A stretch of DNA of 53,452 nt from positions 1 to 53,452 of the forward strand of contig CACGMR010000006.1 in the NCBI GenBank assembly GCA_902574215.1. Reading direction: 5' to 3'. Source of the stretch: an uncultured Pelagibacteraceae bacterium. Its GTDB lineage: Bacteria; Pseudomonadota; Alphaproteobacteria; Pelagibacterales; Pelagibacteraceae. The position numbers and the translations under genes are program-made. Below are positions 16,960 through 26,557 of this stretch, one piece after another (positions within the stretch are counted from its first letter, which is position 1; every line of letters starts with the position of its first letter). Under the pieces are notes generated by a model that searched no databases, was not told the origin of the DNA, and was given only the letters and a program-made list of their open reading frames with translations.

Positions 16960-18129
16960 CTATTTAGAAAAAACGCTAGTTTTATCAGTTTTTTCCCATG
17001 AAAATGAACCATTTTCTTCTGGTTCTCTACCAAAATGACCATAGGCGGCTGTTTTTTCATATATTGGTTTATTTAAATTCAACATTTCTCTGATACCTCT
17101 AGGACTCAAATCAAAATTTTCTTTAATCTTTTCTTTAACAAATTTATTTTTATCTAGATCGTTATCAAATAAATCGACATAAATAGATAATGGTTTTGAT
17201 ACGCCAATTGCATAAGCTAACTGAATTAAACATTTTTCAGCAATTTTAGAACCAACAACATTTTTAGCAATATATCTTGCCGCATAAGCCGCTGATCTAT
17301 CAACTTTTGTTGGATCTTTTCCTGAAAAAGCACCACCACCGTGAGGTGCGGCTCCACCATAAGTATCAACAATAATTTTTCTACCTGTCAAACCACAATC
17401 TCCATCTGGACCGCCAATTACAAAATTTCCTGTAGGATTTACATAAAACTCATCCTCATTAAAACCGTCAAGAAAATGCTCTGGAATAGATTTTAACATA
17501 TAAGGTCTAAGTAAATCTCTGACTTGCGATTGATTAACGTCTGGTGAATGCTGTGAAGAAATAACTACCGATTTTACTTTAGAAGGTTTTCCATCAATAT
17601 ACTCGAATGTTACCTGACTTTTTGAATCTGGTTCAATATTATTTAATTTTCCAGATTTTCTATCTTCAGCCATTAATCTTAATATTTTATGAGAATAATG
17701 TATGGGTGCTGGCATTAAAACATCTGTTTCATTACATGCGTATCCAAACATTATACCTTGATCTCCAGCTCCTTCATCTTTGTTGCCAGAGGAATCTACA
17801 CCCATAGCAATATCAGTTGATTGCGAATGCAGATGACTTTCAATTTTCGTAGCTTCTTTCCAAGTAAATCCTTCTTGGTCATAGCCAATATCTTTTATAC
17901 AATTTCTAACTTTTTCAATTAATTCATTTTTTTTGATTTCAGGTCCTCTTACTTCACCAGCTAAAACTACTTTATTTGTCGTAGTTAATGTTTCACATGC
18001 AACTCTAGAATATGGGTCTCCAGAAATAAAACTATCAACAACCATATCTGAAATCCTATCAGATACCTTGTCAGGATGGCCTTCTGAAACGGACTCACTA
18101 GTGAAAAGAAAGTTTTTTAAATTACTCAT
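16960..18129 (-). CDS. metK: S-adenosylmethionine synthetase
   Basis: MetK forms S-adenosylmethionine from methionine and ATP. The 389-residue sequence holds the N-terminal [31 protein letters not shown] (the ATP-binding loop), [23 protein letters not shown] (cited in part) and the [19 protein letters not shown] phosphate-binding signature. Its start overlaps the 3' end of lnt by eight bases, leaving no leader and therefore no SAM riboswitch at this gene. Downstream lies the promoter and terminator of nusA. Confidence 0.97.
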   Translation of the reverse strand: MSNLKNFLFTSESVSEGHPDKVSDRISDMVVDSFISGDPYSRVACETLTTTNKVVLAGEVRGPEIKKNELIEKVRNCIKDIGYDQEGFTWKEATKIESHLHSQSTDIAMGVDSSGNKDEGAGDQGIMFGYACNETDVLMPAPIHYSHKILRLMAEDRKSGKLNNIEPDSKSQVTFEYIDGKPSKVKSVVISSQHSPDVNQSQVRDLLRPYMLKSIPEHFLDGFNEDEFYVNPTGNFVIGGPDGDCGLTGRKIIVDTYGGAAPHGGGAFSGKDPTKVDRSAAYAARYIAKNVVGSKIAEKCLIQLAYAIGVSKPLSIYVDLFDNDLDKNKFVKEKIKENFDLSPRGIREMLNLNKPIYEKTAAYGHFGREPEENGSFSWEKTDKTSVFSK

Positions 18130-19666
18130 TTCTATGCTTCTTAAATGAAAATATTAAAAAAATATACAATAAAATTATTAATCCAAAAATTTTATTTCCA
18201 AATTTCGCAAATAGAGTCATCTCTATTTTCCTTGACTCGCTTAAATCGATGTAACCAGATTTATTTATATTAATTTTTTGTTCAACAACTCCCATTGGAT
18301 TAATAATTGCTGTTGTACCATTGTTTGCAGACCTCAAAACATATTTCCCACTCTCTATAGCTCTAAAAATACTATGAGTGAAATGTTGTTCTGGGCCAAT
18401 TGATTTACCAAACCAACCATCTTCAGAAATGTTTACAATATAATCAAAGTTACTGCTTGTAAAAATTTTACCTGAATAAATTATCTCGTAACAAATAAGG
18501 GGCAATATTTTCACAGATAAATTTTTATATTCCAGATCAATTATCTTTCTTTCTTTGCCTTTTGTGTATGATTGATAGCCATTAGTAATTGTTTTTAAGC
18601 CGATACTTTTCAATAATTTTTCAAAAGGTAAAAACTCACCAAAAGGAACAAGATTAATTTTTTTATATGAATTTATTGTATTTAGATTGTAATCAAAAAT
18701 AGATAATGAATTAAAATATTTAATTGTTTTATTTTTATCTTCTTTGCTATTAATTCCAATTGCTAGCAAATGATTTTCGTTGAATTTATCCTCAAACAAC
18801 CATTTGTATTCTTTTAGTTGGTCTTGTGAAATACCTGGAATAATACCTTCTGGCCAAATAAAAATTATTTTTTCACTTTTTTTAGGAGAGCTGATTTCAA
18901 TTAGTTCTTCAATTGCTAATATCGGATCAATGTTGTTATAAAATCTATCTATACTTATATTTGAACTTAAAATTCTTAGTTTATAGTCGAGATTTTTTGC
19001 TTCTTGATTGTTAAATTTTTGTAAATTTTGTGAACCAAGTACATAAAATGACATAGTTGTAATAAGGAATGCAATACAAATACTAACATCTTTTTTATTT
19101 TCTCTTAAAATAAATATTGATGGGCTTGAAAACAATGAAATGCAGAAAAGATTAAAACTGTAAGTACCTATAATTGATGTAATGTTTAAAATTTCGATTT
19201 GATTAGAGAAACTGTAAGCAATTAAATTCCAAGGGAAACCAGTAAGTATTGATCCTCGTAGAAATTCTACTATTCCAAATATCAAAGAAAAAAGAAAAAA
19301 TGAGCTCAAATTTTTATTTGGTTTCAAAAGCACAAATAAGTAAGCGACTAAAGCATAAAACAAGGCTAAAAAAGCAGGTATTAATATTATTGTAAAAGGT
19401 ATTAAAAAATTAAAATTTTGATCAAATGTTAATGATATTGAGATCCAATATAAATTACTTACAAAATAACCAAACCCAAATAACCATCCATAAAGAAAAA
19501 ATATTCTTTTATTTTTATGAGTCTCAAATTTTTTTATTAAAAATATATAGAATAAACTAAAAGTTAAAAAATTTATTATAACATAATTAAAAGGTGGCAG
19601 ACTTAAGGAGGTAATGACTCCTAATAAAATTAAATAAATTAATTCAATATAAAATTTATTTTTCAA
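18122..19666 (-). CDS. lnt: Apolipoprotein N-acyltransferase
   Basis: Lnt adds the third acyl chain to outer-membrane lipoproteins in the inner membrane. About seven hydrophobic segments fill the first ~200 residues, followed by a periplasmic carbon-nitrogen hydrolase domain with the Glu-Lys-Cys triad: Glu in WPEGIIPG, Lys in [15 protein letters not shown] and Cys in [10 protein letters not shown] final transmembrane helix ([16 protein letters not shown]) closes the protein. The window encodes several lipoproteins that would be substrates (BON protein, DUF3576 protein, LptE). The gene is 514 residues long and tightly coupled to ybeY and metK. Confidence 0.93.
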   Translation of the reverse strand: MKNKFYIELIYLILLGVITSLSLPPFNYVIINFLTFSLFYIFLIKKFETHKNKRIFFLYGWLFGFGYFVSNLYWISISLTFDQNFNFLIPFTIILIPAFLALFYALVAYLFVLLKPNKNLSSFFLFSLIFGIVEFLRGSILTGFPWNLIAYSFSNQIEILNITSIIGTYSFNLFCISLFSSPSIFILRENKKDVSICIAFLITTMSFYVLGSQNLQKFNNQEAKNLDYKLRILSSNISIDRFYNNIDPILAIEELIEISSPKKSEKIIFIWPEGIIPGISQDQLKEYKWLFEDKFNENHLLAIGINSKEDKNKTIKYFNSLSIFDYNLNTINSYKKINLVPFGEFLPFEKLLKSIGLKTITNGYQSYTKGKERKIIDLEYKNLSVKILPLICYEIIYSGKIFTSSNFDYIVNISEDGWFGKSIGPEQHFTHSIFRAIESGKYVLRSANNGTTAIINPMGVVEQKININKSGYIDLSESRKIEMTLFAKFGNKIFGLIILLYIFLIFSFKKHRNE

Positions 19667-19667
19667 T

Positions 19668-20129
19668 TTAATTTATTTTTGATTGTACAGATTTAAATAT
19701 TAGATTTTCCTCTTTTAACATTTTGGAATAATCTTTATCTTTTTTATGATCAAAACCTAAAAGATGAAGAAAACCATGTATAAATATTTTAGCAACTTTT
19801 TTTTTAAAAGATTTTAAATCTTGTGATCTTGGTTTGTCTAAATAATTATAGCTGATGATAATATCTCCCAAATAAGTTTTTTTTTTAATTTTTATTTTTT
19901 CATCTAATGGAAAAGATAGAATATCGGTAGATTTATTTTTTTTTCTAAAAACTTTATTTAATTTTTTAATATTCTTATTATTTGAAAGTAATATTGTGAA
20001 GGTTACTTTTTTATTTAAAAATTTATATTTTTTCGGAAAAGCTTTACATATTTTTTTAAAATAAATATTCTTGTTTTTAAGCCTTTTTGACCAAGCCTTC
20101 TCCTCGGAGAAGACATTAATACTAATCAT
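19668..20129 (-). CDS. ybeY: Endoribonuclease / rRNA maturation factor YbeY
   Basis: A zinc-dependent RNase implicated in 16S rRNA 3'-end maturation and 70S quality control. The metal-binding motif HGFLHLLGFDH (H3xH5xH) is intact near residue 115, preceded by LGDIIISY and STDILSFPL, also conserved. It is 153 residues long. The start overlaps the stop of phoH by eight bases, matching the conserved phoH-ybeY pairing. Confidence 0.95.
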   Translation of the reverse strand: MISINVFSEEKAWSKRLKNKNIYFKKICKAFPKKYKFLNKKVTFTILLSNNKNIKKLNKVFRKKNKSTDILSFPLDEKIKIKKKTYLGDIIISYNYLDKPRSQDLKSFKKKVAKIFIHGFLHLLGFDHKKDKDYSKMLKEENLIFKSVQSKIN

Positions 20130-21117
20130 TATTTGAATATGCTTTTACTATTTTAGAAACGAGTGGATGTCTGACTACGTCCGAATGATCAAAATCAACT
20201 ATGGATATTTCTTTTAAATGCCCTAGTAACTCTTTTGATCGAACTAATCCCGACATGCTTTTATTTGGTAAATCAATTTGAGATGGGTCACCATTTACTA
20301 CTATTTTAGAATTTTCTCCAATACGAGTTAAAAACATTTTTATCTGAGTATCTGTAGCATTTTGTGCTTCATCTAAAATTGCGAAGGAATTCTTAAGAGT
20401 TCTACCTCTCATAAAAGCTAAAGGCGCAATCTCTATATCTCCAATCTCAATCATTCTCTGTATTTTTTCAAAATCGAAGAGATCATATAAAGAGTCATAT
20501 AAAGGTCTAAGATAAGGATCTACTTTTTCCTTCATATCACCAGGTAAAAATCCCAAACGCTCACCTGCTTCTACAGCTGGTCTTGAAAGAATAATTCTCT
20601 CAATCTTTTTTTCTAAAAGCATAGTTAGACCTACGGCTACTGCCAAAAAAGTTTTTCCAGTTCCCGCTGGTCCAGCTGAAATTATAATATCACTTTCTCT
20701 CAAAGCTCTCACATAGCTTTTTTGTTTTTCAGATCTAGGAATTATAGATTTCTTGGGAGTTTTGATAATGTCTGTAACATTATTATTTTTTACTTTTTCA
20801 TTAATCATAAAGTTATCAACTGATGAAAGTATATCTTTATTCTCTATACTACCATTATTAATAAACTGATTAGCCAAAAATTGAATAGCGTTTTTAATTT
20901 TTTCATTCTTTTCAGGTGTTGATTTAATTAAAACTGAGTTTCCTCTTGAATATAAGCTACAATTTGTAATTTTTTCCAATTCTTGTAAATTTTTATTAAA
21001 TTCTCCAACAACACCCATTAACAAGTTATTATCATGAAATATAACGCTTAGAGAATTGTTATCTGAATAAACAAATTTTAAAGACTGATCGATATTTTTT
21101 TTTGTTATTCCACTCAA
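20122..21117 (-). CDS. phoH: PhoH-like ATPase
   Basis: A PhoH/PhoL family nucleotide-binding protein, associated in other bacteria with YbeY and RNA handling. The Walker A is GPAGTGKTFLAVAVG and the Walker B-like segment is FAILDEAQNAT. SRPAVEAGERLGFLPGDMKEK, a family hallmark, lies between them, and VDFDHSDVVRHPLV is near the C-terminus. The N-terminal ~120 residues form the KH-like part typical of PhoL. The reaction carried out has not been defined. It sits between miaB and ybeY, the standard order. Confidence 0.93.
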   Translation of the reverse strand: MSGITKKNIDQSLKFVYSDNNSLSVIFHDNNLLMGVVGEFNKNLQELEKITNCSLYSRGNSVLIKSTPEKNEKIKNAIQFLANQFINNGSIENKDILSSVDNFMINEKVKNNNVTDIIKTPKKSIIPRSEKQKSYVRALRESDIIISAGPAGTGKTFLAVAVGLTMLLEKKIERIILSRPAVEAGERLGFLPGDMKEKVDPYLRPLYDSLYDLFDFEKIQRMIEIGDIEIAPLAFMRGRTLKNSFAILDEAQNATDTQIKMFLTRIGENSKIVVNGDPSQIDLPNKSMSGLVRSKELLGHLKEISIVDFDHSDVVRHPLVSKIVKAYSNND

Positions 21118-21120
21118 ATT

Positions 21121-22476
21121 CTATGCAACCTTCTGATCCAAATTAGTTATAACTTCACCGAATAAAGTATTTCTGTTACTATCTTTAATTCTAACTTGCA
21201 CTATTTTTCCAATGTCATTCTTTTTACCATTAAAAATTACAGATGTCATATACTCAGATCTGCCAAAAGCTTTGCTTTTATTGACAGTTAAATTTTCAAC
21301 CAAAACATTAATAACTTTACCCTCTAACGATTTGTTCATTCGGATTTGGTTTTCAAATAAAATAGACTGAATTTTTTCTAGTCTTTCAATAGAAGTTTTT
21401 TTTTCAATTAATTTTAAATTTTCAGCTACTGTTCCGGGTCTCGGGCTAAAAACAAAAGAATAGGAGTTAATAAATTTAACCCTTTCAATTAAATTTAAAG
21501 TATCTTTAAAGTCCTGATCTTCTTCACCAGGATAACCTATTATAAAATCACTTGAAAATTCTATCTTTGCATTAATTTCTTTTAATTTATTAAAAGTATT
21601 TAAATATTCCTCAATAGTATGTTTTCTGTTCATTGATTTTAAAATTTTATTAGATCCACTTTGAACAGGTAAATGTACAAGTGGCATTAACTTTTTAGAG
21701 GTTTTATATACTTCAATCAAATCCTCTGTCATATCTTTTGGGTGAGATGTTATATATCTAACTCTCTTAATTTCAGATAATTTTTCAATATTTAAAATCA
21801 AATCTGATAATCTATACCCTTGATTATCATAAGCATTCACATTTTGACCAAGTAAAATTAATTCACTAGCACCATTATCAGCTAAATATTTTGCTTCATC
21901 TAAAATTTGATTAAATGGTCGAGAATATTCTGGTCCTCTTGTAAATGGGACTACACAAAAATGACAAAACTTATCACATCCTTCTTGAATGGTTAAAAAG
22001 GATGAAACTTTTCCAGCTTCATTTTTTATTTTACTCAAATATTTGAATTTAGAAACTGCATCAAATTCGGTATCTTCAATCTTTTTCTTTTTTTTAGTAT
22101 AATTTAAAATTGTATCGTTAATTTTATGGTATGCTTGAGGCCCAATAACTAAATCTATGTAAGGTTCTCTTTTGAGCATCTCTTGATTTTCTGCTTGAGC
22201 AACACAGCCTGCAATAATTACTAATGGTTTTTTTTTAGATCTAAAAATTTTTTTTACTCTACCTATTTCGTGATAAACTTTTTCTTTTGCTTTATCTCTA
22301 ATATGACACGTATTTAACAGATAACAATTTGCTTCCTCATATTTTTCTGTTTTTTCATAACCAATTTTTTTTACTGAATCGTATATTCTATTTGAGTCAT
22401 ACTCATTCATTTGACATCCAAATGTTTTAATAAAAATTTTATTTTTTTTTTTTAATTTATCTAAGTCTTGCTGCAT
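21121..22476 (-). CDS. miaB: tRNA-2-methylthio-N6-dimethylallyladenosine synthase
   Basis: A radical SAM methylthiotransferase that modifies A37 of tRNAs reading UNN codons. The N-terminal UPF0004 domain has IKTFGCQMNEYDSNRI, NTCHIRDKA and IAGCVAQAE, which hold the second-cluster cysteines. The radical SAM core carries CDKFCHFC, and a C-terminal TRAM domain begins near VENLTVNKSKAFGRSEYM. Three nearby ATGs (22494, 22482, 22476) are possible starts; I use 22476. Every choice overlaps the end of the upstream oxygenase gene. Confidence 0.95.
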   Translation of the reverse strand: MQQDLDKLKKKNKIFIKTFGCQMNEYDSNRIYDSVKKIGYEKTEKYEEANCYLLNTCHIRDKAKEKVYHEIGRVKKIFRSKKKPLVIIAGCVAQAENQEMLKREPYIDLVIGPQAYHKINDTILNYTKKKKKIEDTEFDAVSKFKYLSKIKNEAGKVSSFLTIQEGCDKFCHFCVVPFTRGPEYSRPFNQILDEAKYLADNGASELILLGQNVNAYDNQGYRLSDLILNIEKLSEIKRVRYITSHPKDMTEDLIEVYKTSKKLMPLVHLPVQSGSNKILKSMNRKHTIEEYLNTFNKLKEINAKIEFSSDFIIGYPGEEDQDFKDTLNLIERVKFINSYSFVFSPRPGTVAENLKLIEKKTSIERLEKIQSILFENQIRMNKSLEGKVINVLVENLTVNKSKAFGRSEYMTSVIFNGKKNDIGKIVQVRIKDSNRNTLFGEVITNLDQKVA

Positions 22477-23080
22477 CTTCATCAATCTTTGCATTAAATG
22501 AAACTGATCTCCTCTCTTCAGAAGAATCTAGAAAAGGATAAACTGTGTGCATCATGTAACTTGGAAAAAAATAAAAATCTCCTTTTTTAGGTGTAATTAC
22601 ATAAGTAGGATTGCATAAAAATTTCTTCGATCCATCTATCAATACTAATTTTCCGTTATGGTTGTTTTTTTTACTTTTCTGAATAGTTTCACCCATATTC
22701 TTAGGTACTTTTAAATATCCTACCCCTGATATTTGACCACTATGATAATGAATTGGGTTGTAGTCATTTTTATATTGTTGAATAATCCATGAAGCAATTA
22801 TATCAAACTTTTTAATAGAAATACTGTGACCCTCAAATAACCACTTTTGGCAAGAGTTAGCTAAGAACTCTGCCCATTTAATTTTTTGCATAAATTCCAC
22901 ATCTAATCTAAACTCACGATGCACATTTCCTTCTAAATATTTACCATGATCAAGATTATCTAATTTTTCTTGATCAAGAATTGATTCATCAACATATTTA
23001 TTCATTTCTTCAACAATTTCGTCGGGAATACTTACTTTTAAAATCGACGGACCAAACGGCTTTAAAATTTCGGTAGTCAT
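22457..23080 (-). CDS. Putative 2OG-Fe(II) oxygenase (TIGR02466-like)
   Basis: A 207-residue member of the putative 2-oxoglutarate/Fe(II) oxygenases common in SAR11 and in marine phage genomes. The iron ligands appear as His111 and His113 in NPIHYHSGQISGVGYLKVP and His178 in FPSYMMHTVYPF. Arg190/191 (ERRSVSFNA) is the likely 2OG carboxylate partner. GDFYFFPSYMMH is a family hallmark. The substrate is unknown. It lies between fur and miaB in a continuous minus-strand operon, which would fit an RNA or iron link, though position alone proves nothing. Confidence 0.8.
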   Translation of the reverse strand: MTTEILKPFGPSILKVSIPDEIVEEMNKYVDESILDQEKLDNLDHGKYLEGNVHREFRLDVEFMQKIKWAEFLANSCQKWLFEGHSISIKKFDIIASWIIQQYKNDYNPIHYHSGQISGVGYLKVPKNMGETIQKSKKNNHNGKLVLIDGSKKFLCNPTYVITPKKGDFYFFPSYMMHTVYPFLDSSEERRSVSFNAKIDEDAARLR

Positions 23081-23081
23081 A

Positions 23082-23489
23082 TTATTTCTTCTTAATACCG
23101 TAAAGTTCTAGCTTATGATCAACTAATTTATATCCATATTTTTCAGCAACTTTTTTTTGAAGATTTTCAATTTCTTCATCTATAAATTCGATAATTTCAC
23201 CAGTTTTCACATCAATTAAATGATCGTGATGGCCTTCATTTAACTCTTCATATCTAGCTTTTCCACCTTTAAACTCGTGCTTAGCAAGAATTCCCGACTC
23301 TTCAAATAACTTTACTGTTCTATAAACAGTTGCAATACTTATTTTTGGATCAATTTTAGATACTCTATTATAAAGCTCATCTACATCCGGGTGGTCACTA
23401 GACTTTGACATTACCTGAGCAATTACTCTCCTTTGATCAGTTAATTTAACACCTTTTGCTAAACATTTTTGCTCTATTGTTTCTGACAT
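23082..23489 (-). CDS. fur: Fur-family transcriptional regulator
   Basis: A second Fur-superfamily regulator of 135 residues, distinct from Irr. The winged-helix part includes LTDQRRVIAQVMSKSSDHPDVDELYNRV (cited in part) and ISIATVYRTVKLFEESGIL. The metal-sensing part has the conserved HHDHLIDVKTGEIIEF. The C-terminal CxxC zinc pair is absent. In alphaproteobacteria this clade (Fur/Mur) often responds to manganese, so the cognate metal is uncertain. It heads the fur-oxygenase-miaB-phoH-ybeY-lnt-metK run. Confidence 0.9.
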   Translation of the reverse strand: MSETIEQKCLAKGVKLTDQRRVIAQVMSKSSDHPDVDELYNRVSKIDPKISIATVYRTVKLFEESGILAKHEFKGGKARYEELNEGHHDHLIDVKTGEIIEFIDEEIENLQKKVAEKYGYKLVDHKLELYGIKKK

Positions 23490-23498
23490 AAAATAATT

Positions 23499-23885
23499 CT
23501 AACTTAAATAAATAGGGTTAATCAAATTTTTTTTAACATTAAATTTATCACACAAATCGGGGATATTTTCGTATTTTATATCTTTTTCACCTTTAAAATC
23601 TTGAATGCTGTAACAATAATAATCAATATTTTTAGTTAAATTAAATGCCTTAACTATAGAGAGCGAATTTCGTATTCCTGCAAAGCTTCCAGGCCCTCTA
23701 TTTAAATAAATTGTATTAATATCTTTCAAGCTTAATTGATGAGAATTTAAAAAATCATTAATAATCAAAGTTAATTTTTCATAATTAATTTTAGTATTCT
23801 CTTTAGTAATATTATAAATATCATTACTAGTAATGATCATTAAAAAAATTTTTTCACTGGCTACATCAATTATCAGTTTATTCAT
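23499..23885 (-). CDS. tsaB: Reduced TsaB (tRNA t6A37 biosynthesis)
   Basis: TsaB is the scaffold partner of TsaD in N6-threonylcarbamoyladenosine synthesis at A37 of ANN-decoding tRNAs. The start is ATG 23885 (MNKLIIDVASEKIFL), matching the family N-terminus. NRGPGSFAGIRNSLSIVKA is the diagnostic motif. The protein has only about 128 residues against ~220 in other proteobacteria: it keeps the N-terminal ASKHA lobe, then jumps to a terminal NPIYLS resembling the family's last residues, so most of the second lobe is gone. rimI, its frequent neighbour, is absent. The 5' end overlaps the divergent deacetylase gene by 53 bases. Confidence 0.8.
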   Translation of the reverse strand: MNKLIIDVASEKIFLMIITSNDIYNITKENTKINYEKLTLIINDFLNSHQLSLKDINTIYLNRGPGSFAGIRNSLSIVKAFNLTKNIDYYCYSIQDFKGEKDIKYENIPDLCDKFNVKKNLINPIYLS

Positions 23886-24900
23886 AATTATTTTATTTTC
23901 TAATAACAGTTCTAAATCAGATGAAAATAATATCAAATACTATTCTAATGATGAAGGAATTCTATCAATAATGTATCATCGTTTTAATGAGAATAAGTAC
24001 CCTTCGACAAATATTAAAATGGATATATTTGAGGAACATATAAATATTATTAAGAACTCAGATTTTAATTTTCTTAATCCAAATAATTTTGATAAACAGT
24101 TTAAAAAACCAAAATCAAAAAAAGAAATTCTTATAACTATCGATGATGCTTTTGAATCTTTTTATACAGAGGCATGGCCTTATCTAAAAGAAAATAAAAT
24201 TCCATTTATTTTATTTGTTTCAACTGAGCCTGTAGGAAAAAGAGGTTATATGACTTGGGGGCAAATTAAAGAAGTTGAGAGTAATGATTTTGCACATATA
24301 GGGCATCATTCACATACTCACGAATATCTTATAGATGTAAACAACGATGATTTTATTTTAGATATTAAAACAGCTAATAAAATTTTCTTAAGAGAACTTG
24401 GTTATGTCCCAAATCTGTTCTCATATCCATTTGGTGAATACTCAAAATTTATGAAAGATTATATATCTAAAAATTTTAAATATGCATTTGGTCAACATTC
24501 TGGTGTAATTGATTTAAATAAAGATAAATTTGAGCTTCCAAGATTTCCTATTAATGAAAAGTATGGTGAATTGAAAAGATTTAAATCAATTATTAATTAT
24601 TTTCCGTTAGAATATAAAAAAATCTTTCCTGAAGAAAAACTTCTTTTCAAAAATACAAATCCTCCAGTGTTTAAAGTAGAATTTTTTGAAGAACAAAAAA
24701 ATTTAAACAATATTAATTGTTATTCAAATGAAGAGGGTGCTTGGGAAAGATCAAAAACAACTTTTTCAAATAACTTTCTTACAATTAAATTTAGAGGGCC
24801 ATTCAAGCCGAGAAGAGGTAGAATTAATTGTTCTTTAAACGATAATGGAAAATGGAGATGGTTTGGTATTCAATTTCCTATAAAAGAAAAATTAAATTAG
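23833..24900 (+). CDS. Exported polysaccharide deacetylase (NodB-type, CE4)
   Basis: A 355-residue protein with an N-terminal hydrophobic segment (about residues 6-23) that works as signal or anchor. A NodB-like domain follows: ILSIMYHRF, the metal-Asp motif ITIDDAF (the usual TFDDG region) and the HHSHTHEYL metal-binding histidines. NLFSYPFGEYSKFM is the conserved substrate-groove motif. Such enzymes remove acetyl groups from N-acetylhexosamine polymers; the target here is unknown. The C-terminal ~100 residues have no assigned fold. The start lies inside tsaB on the other strand, and no other start keeps the signal segment. Confidence 0.8.
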   Translation: MIIKKIFSLATSIISLFIIILFSNNSSKSDENNIKYYSNDEGILSIMYHRFNENKYPSTNIKMDIFEEHINIIKNSDFNFLNPNNFDKQFKKPKSKKEILITIDDAFESFYTEAWPYLKENKIPFILFVSTEPVGKRGYMTWGQIKEVESNDFAHIGHHSHTHEYLIDVNNDDFILDIKTANKIFLRELGYVPNLFSYPFGEYSKFMKDYISKNFKYAFGQHSGVIDLNKDKFELPRFPINEKYGELKRFKSIINYFPLEYKKIFPEEKLLFKNTNPPVFKVEFFEEQKNLNNINCYSNEEGAWERSKTTFSNNFLTIKFRGPFKPRRGRINCSLNDNGKWRWFGIQFPIKEKLN

Positions 24901-25956
24901 ACTTTCCAAATCTTTACTTGAAGGTAATAATCTAGCTTCATCAAAATCTTTTAAATTATTTTGTTCGATAATTTTCTGCAGCACCTCAATATACTGATTA
25001 CCAGTTTCTGCATATTTATCTAAATGTTTTGATAAAACTATACTATCTAAAGCTTTATTCTGATTTCTAAGCTCAGTTCTTGCTTTTCTTAAATTTTTAT
25101 ACGATGAATGAGTATTTAAGTTTCTTAGATATGCCCTTACAGACAATTGTAAATTATGAAATTTCATAACTTTATGATCTTTTCCCTCATCAGCATTTTT
25201 TGGTTTTAATCCCTCGCCAGACCATGTCCATTGCCCAAACAATGCGTTACCTTTTAAAGCAAATCTTGATGTTCCCCAACCAGTTTCTTTTGCAGCTTGA
25301 GCTATTGCCAACGAGACTGGTATCTCATCCATTCTTATTTTTAAAGTAGACAAATCATTTCGTCTAACACCATATTGCTTATATTTTTTTTCTAACCATT
25401 TTTTTTCTATTTCAGTATTGCTATTTTTATTAAGAATAGCAAACAATCTCTGTCTATCAATTCTAATTTTGTTATTTTCTTTCAAAATTAATGGAAGAAC
25501 AATTTTAATGAAAATCTCTTTTCTTTCCTTTGAATTGCTTATGTTCTTAATATCATCAGGTAGCAGGTAAATACCGACTGGTTTAATTAATTTATTATTT
25601 CTCGCATCTTTTAAATTGTAGTTATTTTGATTAAATACAGAATTAACTTCTTTAACATCAAATCTTACAAGATCTATTTCTGATTTATTCTCTTCTATAA
25701 TATCCCATAGTAAGTCTATTTCATTATTTTCTACAATCGAATCTTCTTCTGCTAATTGATCTTTATTTAACGCGTTATTTAAAATATTTTTTGAATTATT
25801 AGTAAATTCTTTATTATTAAAATTTTTATAAGTAAAATTTATTAATATTGGTGCTATGTAAAAAAAAGAGATTACAAAAAAAGAGCTCAAAAAAAATCTT
25901 GAAAATATATTCAAGCTTCTGGTTTTTAAAAATCCTGATTTTCCAATTTTTTTCAT
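24892..25956 (-). CDS. Bax-like exported N-acetylglucosaminidase
   Basis: A 354-residue protein with an N-terminal membrane segment (FFLSSFFVISFFYIAPILI) and a C-terminal glucosaminidase (PF01832-type) domain: IPVSLAIAQAAKETGWGTSRFALKGNALFG (cited in part) contains the catalytic Glu (KETGWG) and the downstream NALFG. SVRAYLRNLNTH and YAETGNQYIEVLQKII complete the fold. The layout matches the E. coli Bax protein. A role in peptidoglycan turnover is expected. It converges on the deacetylase with a 9-base overlap, so two glycan-active enzymes are neighbours. Confidence 0.85.
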   Translation of the reverse strand: MKKIGKSGFLKTRSLNIFSRFFLSSFFVISFFYIAPILINFTYKNFNNKEFTNNSKNILNNALNKDQLAEEDSIVENNEIDLLWDIIEENKSEIDLVRFDVKEVNSVFNQNNYNLKDARNNKLIKPVGIYLLPDDIKNISNSKERKEIFIKIVLPLILKENNKIRIDRQRLFAILNKNSNTEIEKKWLEKKYKQYGVRRNDLSTLKIRMDEIPVSLAIAQAAKETGWGTSRFALKGNALFGQWTWSGEGLKPKNADEGKDHKVMKFHNLQLSVRAYLRNLNTHSSYKNLRKARTELRNQNKALDSIVLSKHLDKYAETGNQYIEVLQKIIEQNNLKDFDEARLLPSSKDLESLI

Positions 25957-25965
25957 AAATAAATT

Positions 25966-26505
25966 TTATATTGCAACAACCTCTTTTACCTCTGGTAAAT
26001 AATGACATAAAAGATTTTGAACACCTTGTTTTAGAGTCATAGTTGAACTAGGACAACCTGAACAACTCCCTTGTAATTGTACCTTTACAACTCCATCCTT
26101 AAATTCCTTAAATTTTATATCACCCCCATCTCTAGCAACAGCAGGTCTTATTTTTTCATCCAAAATTTTTACAATTTTTGATTCAATTTCGCTTAAATCC
26201 AAATCCTCTTCTTTGATGTTTTCATCAATTACGAACTCTTTACCATCTGCGTAAAAATCATTTATTAGAGAAATTACGATATGTTTTATTTCATCCCACT
26301 TAATAATTTCTTTCTTATTTACTGAAATAAAATCTTGACCTAAAAAAATACCCTCAACACCATTTATTGACAAAATATTTCTCACCAATTCATTCTTAAT
26401 ATCTTCTTTATTTGTAATTTCATAGGGGCCACTATTTGAAACTTTCTTCCCAGGAAGAAATTTCAAAGAATTTGGATTCGGAGTTGATTCTGTTTGAACG
26501 AACAT
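25966..26505 (-). CDS. NfuA/NifU-type Fe-S cluster carrier
   Basis: A 179-residue iron-sulfur scaffold or carrier that passes clusters to apo-enzymes. The N-terminal Nfu_N domain is recognised by FVQTESTPNPNSLKFLPG. The C-terminal NifU domain has RPAVARDGGDIKF and the cluster-binding CSGC pair in QGSCSGCPSSTMTLKQG. Likely clients in this window include MiaB, Nth and the GlpC-like protein. It lies 9 bases from the Bax-like gene. Confidence 0.93.
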   Translation of the reverse strand: MFVQTESTPNPNSLKFLPGKKVSNSGPYEITNKEDIKNELVRNILSINGVEGIFLGQDFISVNKKEIIKWDEIKHIVISLINDFYADGKEFVIDENIKEEDLDLSEIESKIVKILDEKIRPAVARDGGDIKFKEFKDGVVKVQLQGSCSGCPSSTMTLKQGVQNLLCHYLPEVKEVVAI

Positions 26506-26557
26506 GAATTATATATAGTGAATATTTTAAAAATTAAAACTTGATAATAAATTTAGT

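Noticed and set aside
16960-18200. SAM riboswitch upstream of metK
   Set aside because: metK overlaps the end of lnt, leaving no untranslated leader to hold one.
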